A stretch of DNA of 54,592 bases from positions 67,622 to 122,213 of the forward strand of contig JAIKWD010000004.1 in NCBI GenBank assembly GCA_024685175.1, given 5' to 3'. The notes below the pieces were generated by a model that saw only the letters and a program-made list of their open reading frames with translations, had not been told where the DNA came from and made no database searches. A program made the position numbers and the translations under genes. Numbering within the stretch: the first letter of the stretch is position 1; every line of letters starts with the position of its first letter. Below are positions 50,349 through 54,592 of the stretch, one piece after another. The stretch comes from Bacteroidales bacterium (GTDB lineage Bacteria; Bacteroidota; Bacteroidia; Bacteroidales; WCHB1-69).

Positions 50349-50370
50349 GAAACGATGTGTACATCGTCTC
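50349..50370. repeat. Palindromic spacer element
   Basis: GAAACGATGT, GT and ACATCGTCTC form an almost perfect palindrome (core ACGATG-TGTA-CATCGT) between the patatin gene and the methyltransferase gene. Repeated TTAGTCATTAGTCGTCAGTTA heptamer-like units follow up to 50398. Confidence 0.5.
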
Positions 50371-50398
50371 GTTAGTTATTAGTCATTAGTCGTCAGTT

Positions 50399-50905
50399 AT
50401 GGAAAAATTGAAAAACATAATCGGTTATTTGTTGGGGTTTTTGATTTTTGTATGTGGGGTGCCTGCCTTGATGTGGTGGGTGTCGGGAAGGGCGTTGTCC
50501 TATTTCCCGGATAATGCCTTTCAGGGCGCCATTGCCATAATCTTGATGGTTGTAGGCGTTGCCTTCAGCGTGTACACCATCGTGTATATGAAGATCGTGG
50601 GCAAGGGGAATCCGTTCGACGCTTACAATCACGAGGTGGCGCCGCGCACCCGGCACTTGATGACGGGCGGTCCGTATCGCGTCTGTCGCAATCCGATGTT
50701 GCTCGGCATCTATGTGTACGATGTCGGCGTTTTGCTTTGTCTTTTCGCGCTTGCCCCAATATTGGTCTTTGCCGTTGAAGTGCTGTTGTTAAGTATCCAA
50801 GTCCGTTCCGAAGAGAAACGTCTGGAGGCGGATTTCGGGCAGGAGTATCTGGATTTCAAGCAAAAGCGCGGGCGCTATCTGCCGTTTCCCCTTATCCGGA
50901 AATGA
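50399..50905 (+). CDS. ICMT-family membrane methyltransferase
   Basis: A 168-aa integral membrane protein with about four helices (IIGYLLGFLIFVCGVPALMW, AFQGAIAIILMVVGVAFSVY, GIYVYDVGVLLCLFALAPIL, VFAVEVLLLSIQV). It carries the isoprenylcysteine carboxyl methyltransferase/phospholipid methyltransferase signature: TGGPYRVCRNPMLLGIY and EEKRLEADFGQEYLDFKQK-R. Bacterial relatives methylate lipids, protein tails or other substrates with SAM; the substrate cannot be told here. The ATG at 50399 follows a repeat-rich spacer, and no TAnnTTTG element was found, so its promoter is unclear. Confidence 0.83.
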   Translation: MEKLKNIIGYLLGFLIFVCGVPALMWWVSGRALSYFPDNAFQGAIAIILMVVGVAFSVYTIVYMKIVGKGNPFDAYNHEVAPRTRHLMTGGPYRVCRNPMLLGIYVYDVGVLLCLFALAPILVFAVEVLLLSIQVRSEEKRLEADFGQEYLDFKQKRGRYLPFPLIRK

Positions 50906-50908
50906 AGT

Positions 50909-50947
50909 CTCCCGCAGATTCCGCAGGTGGACGCAGATTTTTCACGG
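50909..50947. repeat. CGCAGATT direct repeats
   Basis: CCGCAGATT, CCGCAGGTGG and ACGCAGATTTTTC give three imperfect direct repeats of a CGCAGrT unit in the spacer before the alcohol dehydrogenase promoter. The purpose is unknown. Confidence 0.45.
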
Positions 50948-50973
50948 GCAGAAATCGGCAAAGTGAAAAATCG

Positions 50974-50981
50974 TATATTTG
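50974..50981 (+). promoter_or_regulatory. Promoter -7 element for the alcohol dehydrogenase
   Basis: TATATTTG matches TAnnTTTG, 31 nt before the ATG at 51013. Confidence 0.6.
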
Positions 50982-51012
50982 CGCTACTTATTAAACATAA
51001 ACACTTTTTTAT

Positions 51013-52176
51013 ATGATTAATTTTGAATATTGCACTCCTACGCGCATTGTCTTTGGCAAGGGCGTAGTGGAAAAGCTGCCCAAGGTGATGAAACCTTTCG
51101 GCAAACGTATTTTGATGACCTACGGAGGTGGCAGCATCAAGCGCAACGGCCTCTACGACAAGGTCAAAGAACTGTTGAAGGACTTTGAAGTCTACGAGCT
51201 CCCAGGCATCGAGCCCAACCCGAAATACACGCAGAGCGTGGTACCAGGCGCGCGGATGTGCAAGGAGCACAAGATCGACGTCATCCTCGCCGTGGGCGGT
51301 GGCAGCGTCCTCGACTGCTCCAAGGCCATCGCGGCGGGTGCCTGCTATGACGGCGAGCCGTGGGACCTCATCACGTACAAGGTGAAGACACAGGCGGCCC
51401 TGCCCATCGTGGATATTATGACGATGGCTGCCACTGGCAGCGAGTACGACGCTGGCGGCGTCATCTCCCGCACCGAGACCAACGACAAGGTGGGCTACAT
51501 CGACCCGCATCTCTATCCGGCCGTCTCCTTGCTCGACCCCGAATACACTTTCTCCATCCCACCGAAGCATACCCGTGCGGGTATCGCCGACGCGATGAAC
51601 CATGTGATGGAGCAATTCTTCGCCGAGCCGTACACCATCCTCAACGACGGGATGTGCATCTCCGCCCTCAAGAGTCTGATGCTCAACGCGCCCAAGGTGC
51701 TGGCCGACCCCAACGACTACGAAGCGCGTGCCGAGGTGTTCTACACCTGCACGTTGGCCTGCAACGGCATCTTCTGCAACGGCAACGGACACAGCGGCTG
51801 GCCGATGCACGGCATAGAGCACGCCTTGAGTGCCTACTACGACATCACCCACGGCGAAGGTTTGGCCATCATCACCCCGCGCTGGATGGAACACATCCTC
51901 AACGAGAAGACCGTGGACCGCTTCGTCACGTACGGCACGATGCTGTTCGGCATCGACGCTAACCTTGCCCCGATGGAGATTGCGGAGCAGGCTATCCAAA
52001 AGACCTACGACTTCTTCAAAGGTCTCGGTATCCCGATGACGCTGCGCGAGGTGGGTATCGACGACCAACGCCTTGGCGAGATGGCGCACCACATCGCAGT
52101 CAACGAAGGCCTTGACGAGGCCTGGGCCCCGCTCAGCGAGAATGATATTCTGGAGATTCTGAAAGCATCGTTGTAG
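51013..52176 (+). CDS. Iron-containing alcohol dehydrogenase (YqhD/BDH type)
   Basis: A 387-aa cytoplasmic group III alcohol dehydrogenase related to clostridial butanol dehydrogenase and E. coli YqhD. It reduces aldehydes with NAD(P)H. The nucleotide-binding GGGSVLDCSKAIA motif lies near residues 95-107, and the metal ligands are placed in GIADAMNHVMEQ (Asp and His), GHSGWPMHGIEHALS and DITHGEGLAI (two His). Length is typical. Cofactor choice depends on the residues near YGGGSIKRNGLY; the Gly-Gly-Gly-Ser there is compatible with NADPH as in YqhD, but this is uncertain. It is a single gene with its own promoter. It fits fermentative growth. Confidence 0.93.
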   Translation: MINFEYCTPTRIVFGKGVVEKLPKVMKPFGKRILMTYGGGSIKRNGLYDKVKELLKDFEVYELPGIEPNPKYTQSVVPGARMCKEHKIDVILAVGGGSVLDCSKAIAAGACYDGEPWDLITYKVKTQAALPIVDIMTMAATGSEYDAGGVISRTETNDKVGYIDPHLYPAVSLLDPEYTFSIPPKHTRAGIADAMNHVMEQFFAEPYTILNDGMCISALKSLMLNAPKVLADPNDYEARAEVFYTCTLACNGIFCNGNGHSGWPMHGIEHALSAYYDITHGEGLAIITPRWMEHILNEKTVDRFVTYGTMLFGIDANLAPMEIAEQAIQKTYDFFKGLGIPMTLREVGIDDQRLGEMAHHIAVNEGLDEAWAPLSENDILEILKASL

Positions 52177-52329
52177 GGTAGAGCCTCAGCATGATGCGTT
52201 TTTACGTATGCCTTTCTGGCGATCCCAATTGCGTTAGGGCTAGCAGTGAAAATGGCATTGGGGAAGGTGTGTGCGGGGCAATGCCGGAACGCACAAAGCA
52301 AATTCAAAATTCAAAGTTCAAAATTCAAA
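52177..52329. other. Gene-free spacer with repeat tail
   Basis: The region between the convergent dehydrogenase and antiporter genes has no credible gene. Bases 52190-52300 look like ordered non-coding sequence (GCGATCCCAATTGCGTTAGG and later GGGGCAATGCCGGAACGC). The end, 52300-52329, is a run of AAATTCA-type heptamers. No strong hairpin terminator was found. Confidence 0.4.
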
Positions 52330-52352
52330 TTAAGATTTTTGGGGCGCGATGA

Positions 52353-53330
52353 TTACACGGTGGCGGTGACCACGGCGAACACGTAGTAGAGCAGGGCGCA
52401 GGCGGTGAGGATGCCGCCTTCCCAGCGGGTGATGTAGAGTCGCTTCTTGCCGAAGCGGCAGAAAATCCAGATGAGGACGGCGCTCACCAACAGGGTCAGA
52501 AAGTCCGTCAGGGCGATGTTGCCTCTTTGCAGGGGCGAAATAGTGGACGCGATGCCGAGGATGAAGAAGATGTTGAAGATATTGCTACCTACGGCATTGC
52601 CCAAGGCCATATCGGTGTTGCCCTTGCGCGCCGCCACGATGGAGGTCACCAATTCCGGGGCGCTGGTGCCCGCCGCCACGATGGTCAGAGCAATCACGCC
52701 TTGGCTGACGCCCAATTTCAAGGCGATGCCCGAAGCCCCGTCCACCAGCCAGTTGCCGCCGAAGATAAGGCACGCCAGGCCGATGAGGAAAAGCCCCACG
52801 GCCTTGAGTATACTCTTTGCCGACTTGTCCACCGGATTCTCCTTGGCCTCGGGATTCCGGGAGTGGAGGCCGATGGTGATGGAGTAGGCGAGGAAGATGG
52901 CCATAAAGCACAATAGCACAATGCCGTCGGAGCGGGAGATGACATCGGCGGATCCCCCGAAGAGCGTGTCGTTGGCCATCGCAAACAACACAATGGATGC
53001 CAACAGGCAGAACGGCACGTCGTAACGGACATTGCCCTTGGTGCAGGCCACGGGACAGATGAGCGCGGTGATGCCGATGATGGCCAGCGTATTGAAGATG
53101 TTGCTGCCCACCACGTTGCCTATGGCCATATCCGTCTGTCCGTTGATCGCCGAGATGACGCTAACCACCAACTCGGGTGCAGAGGTCCCCAACGCCACGA
53201 TCGTGAGGCCGATGACCAGGTTGGAAATGTTGAATATCCGTGCGATGGTAGAAGCCCCGTCGGTCAGCCAGTCCGCCCCCTTGATGATGAGGACGAGCCC
53301 AATGAGAAATTGTCCGATTAGCAGGAGCAT
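52353..53330 (-). CDS. Calcium/sodium antiporter (CaCA family, YrbG-like)
   Basis: A 325-aa inner-membrane cation exchanger with ten predicted helices in two inverted halves. The alpha repeats are clear: VIGLTIVALGTSAPELVVSV with GNVVGSNIFN in the first half, and VIALTIVAAGTSAPELVTSI with GNAVGSNIFN in the second. The start is ATG 53330; a TTG six codons earlier is less likely. A cytoplasmic loop around residues 160-185 separates the halves. It exchanges Ca2+ (or another divalent ion) for Na+ or H+. No promoter element was recognised upstream. Confidence 0.95.
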   Translation of the reverse strand: MLLLIGQFLIGLVLIIKGADWLTDGASTIARIFNISNLVIGLTIVALGTSAPELVVSVISAINGQTDMAIGNVVGSNIFNTLAIIGITALICPVACTKGNVRYDVPFCLLASIVLFAMANDTLFGGSADVISRSDGIVLLCFMAIFLAYSITIGLHSRNPEAKENPVDKSAKSILKAVGLFLIGLACLIFGGNWLVDGASGIALKLGVSQGVIALTIVAAGTSAPELVTSIVAARKGNTDMALGNAVGSNIFNIFFILGIASTISPLQRGNIALTDFLTLLVSAVLIWIFCRFGKKRLYITRWEGGILTACALLYYVFAVVTATV

Positions 53331-53367
53331 AATTAGGAGGTTGCGCAATAATTAATACACCCTGAAT

Positions 53368-53383
53368 ACGCAATGTGTTGCGT
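53368..53383. repeat. ACGCAA-TGTG-TTGCGT palindrome
   Basis: A 6-bp perfect stem with a 4-base loop lies between the antiporter start and the stop of the next minus-strand gene. It may end the 53403-53816 transcript, though no T-run follows. Confidence 0.45.
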
Positions 53384-53402
53384 CACTATCCTCACTAACA
53401 CG

Positions 53403-53816
53403 TTAAAACTTGTACGTCAATCCGTTTTGGGTCATTTCCAGCGACTTTTTGCCTTTCACGTAGAGCACGGAGCCGGCGATGTAGAGCGGAATGGATGCTC
53501 CGACTAGGGCAATGCCGCCGATGGAGAATACGCCCCCAATGCTGGTGGCGTCGGAAACCATTGTCCAAGCGGAGAAATAGGATGCAATACCTACGGCAGT
53601 CATACAGCCGGCCGTAATCAACAGCACTTTTCCGGTCTTTAGCTGGTTGTTGAGTTTCAAGTCCACCTTTGCGGGTTGAAGATGGGCGGGCATACCGGTC
53701 TGATTGAAACAGATCGCAGGCGTCTTGGGCATCTCCAAAGAGGGCGCAGTGTAGAGGTTTTGTGCGGAAAGACTGCAGGCGATAAGCACGAGCAATGATG
53801 TGATAAATGATTTCAT
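53403..53816 (-). CDS. Small exported membrane protein of unknown function
   Basis: A 137-aa protein starting at ATG 53816 with a signal peptide (MKSFITSLLVLIACSLSAQ), a polar region (residues 20-60), then two hydrophobic helices (VLLITAGCMTAVGIASYFSAW and SIGGIALVGASIPLYIAGSVLYV) and a short polar end KGKKSLEMTQNGLTYKF. The helix-hairpin with GIA and GGxA/GxS motifs is common among small Bacteroidota proteins of no known function. It is monocistronic under its own promoter, which abuts the GH92 promoter. Confidence 0.72.
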   Translation of the reverse strand: MKSFITSLLVLIACSLSAQNLYTAPSLEMPKTPAICFNQTGMPAHLQPAKVDLKLNNQLKTGKVLLITAGCMTAVGIASYFSAWTMVSDATSIGGVFSIGGIALVGASIPLYIAGSVLYVKGKKSLEMTQNGLTYKF

Positions 53817-53871
53817 AATAGTAGATTAATGTTTTTTTAATTCCAAGTGTAAAAGGTCGAATATGACACGG

Positions 53872-53879
53872 CAAAAATA
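53872..53879 (-). promoter_or_regulatory. Promoter -7 element for the small membrane protein
   Basis: TATTTTTG on the minus strand, matching TAnnTTTG, 55 nt before the ATG at 53816 and 7 bases from the divergent element at 53887. Confidence 0.6.
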
Positions 53880-53886
53880 TAAATTT

Positions 53887-53894
53887 TATCTTTG
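53887..53894 (+). promoter_or_regulatory. Promoter -7 element for the GH92 gene
   Basis: TATCTTTG matches TAnnTTTG, 20 nt before the ATG at 53915. Confidence 0.62.
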
Positions 53895-53914
53895 CTGCGT
53901 CAAAAAGCTGATTT

Positions 53915-54592
53915 ATGGAGAAAACAATCGTATCATTTCTTTTGCTGGCATTAGGAATACTGCCTGTCGTCGCGCAAAACAACAATATCGAAACTATGCA
54001 AAAAGATTATATCCACTACGTGAACCCCATCATCGGGACGAATGGGATGGGGCACACCTTCCCCGGCGCGTGCTATCCCTTCGGGGGCGTGCAGGTGAGT
54101 CCCGACACGGACACCATCCCCCACAACATCAACGGCCGCTACCAGCCGGGCGTCTATGACTACTGCGCCGGCTACCAGTATCGCGACAAGACCATCGTGG
54201 GCTTCAGCCACACCCACTTCAGCGGCACCGGCCACTCCGACATGGGCGACATCCTGCTAATGCCCTTCACCGGCGAGGTGCAGCTTAACCCCGGCACCGC
54301 CGACAACCCCGATGCAGGCTACCGCTCGCGCTTCAGCCACGAAACCGAGAAGGCCTCGCCCGGCTACTACGAGGTGCGCCTCAGCGACGACGACATCCTC
54401 GTGCAGCTCACCGCCACCCCGCACTGCGGCATCCACAAATACACCTACCCCCAAGGCGAAACGCAGAAGCTCATCGTCGATCTCAACCACTGTCTCTACA
54501 ACTACGACGGCAAGGTGCTGTGGGCCTCCCTGCGGATGGAAGACCCCTACACGCTGACCGGCTACCGCATCACCAACGGCTGGGCTCGGGAG
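53915..54592 (+). CDS. GH92 alpha-mannosidase, N-terminal part
   Basis: The first 226 codons of a secreted glycoside hydrolase family 92 enzyme; the rest is beyond the window. A signal peptide (MEKTIVSFLLLALGILPVVAQ) is followed by the family N-terminal signature YVNPIIGTNGMGHTFPGA and YPFGGVQVSPDT, then GFSHTHFSGTGHSDMGDILL and RFSHETEKASPGYYEV. GH92 enzymes are calcium-dependent inverting exo-alpha-mannosidases that trim host N-glycans or yeast mannan; the catalytic acids lie in the missing C-terminal half. Third codon positions are strongly C/G here, more than in neighbouring genes. Whether SusC/SusD genes follow cannot be seen. Confidence 0.93.
   Translation, partial: MEKTIVSFLLLALGILPVVAQNNNIETMQKDYIHYVNPIIGTNGMGHTFPGACYPFGGVQVSPDTDTIPHNINGRYQPGVYDYCAGYQYRDKTIVGFSHTHFSGTGHSDMGDILLMPFTGEVQLNPGTADNPDAGYRSRFSHETEKASPGYYEVRLSDDDILVQLTATPHCGIHKYTYPQGETQKLIVDLNHCLYNYDGKVLWASLRMEDPYTLTGYRITNGWARE

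Noticed and set aside
50875-52092. 405-aa minus-strand frame opposite the alcohol dehydrogenase
   Set aside because: Shadow of the iron alcohol dehydrogenase, which carries all metal-binding motifs in the plus frame.

Overview
The window is a chromosomal segment of a member of the Bacteroidota, most likely an anaerobic Bacteroidales. The support is internal. At least twenty genes are preceded by the Bacteroidota -7 promoter hexad TAnnTTTG. There is a type IX secretion sorting domain, and there are lineage-typical families (DUF4271 next to hemD, DUF3078, PCMD domain, FISUMP domain, SusC-type plug residues inside an alpha-2-macroglobulin). Glycoside hydrolases GH29 and GH92 cut into the two edges. 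No rRNA, tRNA, CRISPR array, phage or transposase was seen, and no spacer exceeds about 210 bases.

Layout. 1-3.2 kb: start of a GH29 fucosidase, then a small set (unknown 85-aa protein, soluble TonB C-terminal domain protein, 34-aa membrane peptide) and a secreted FISUMP protein. 3.3-9.3 kb: a 2019-aa alpha-2-macroglobulin. 9.5-11.2 kb: a PHP / DRTGG / GHKL-ATPase trio that I associate with [FeFe]-hydrogenase operons, here without hydrogenase subunits. 11.3-14.9 kb: panC-panD, gpmA and a cyclic 2,3-diphosphoglycerate synthetase-like GTPase. 15-28.7 kb: a long co-directional housekeeping run (T9SS cargo, DUF4271, hemD, rnpA, yidD, pheT, FAD synthetase, topA, arginase-like protein, DUF3078, asnS, rpoN) closed by a strong bidirectional terminator.

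28.8-36.7 kb is a minus-strand block: lipoprotein, kbl, mtgA, outer-membrane barrel, PCMD protein, esterase and two tandem paralogous glycosyltransferases. 36.9-41.6 kb: AraC regulator, GNAT, DUF2461, TlyA and the YifB/ComM ATPase. 41.65-44.05 kb: a translationally coupled MBOAT / DltD-like pair followed by an overlapping 39-aa membrane microprotein ending in a Tyr-x-x-Phe tail, resembling a DltX-type acyl-relay peptide. This is the most interesting system in the window. 44.1-54.6 kb: S66 peptidase, a predicted flavinylated FMN-binding/split-barrel fusion, PQ-loop-like protein, tyrosine phosphatase, lipoprotein, patatin-BamA protein, ICMT-like methyltransferase, iron alcohol dehydrogenase, Ca/Na antiporter, a small membrane protein and the start of a GH92 mannosidase.

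Themes: envelope building and decoration (mtgA, S66 peptidase, glycosyltransferases, MBOAT system, A2M, patatin-BamA), glycan foraging at the edges, and anaerobic redox metabolism. All functional statements come from reading the translated sequence and recalling family motifs. No database search was run.
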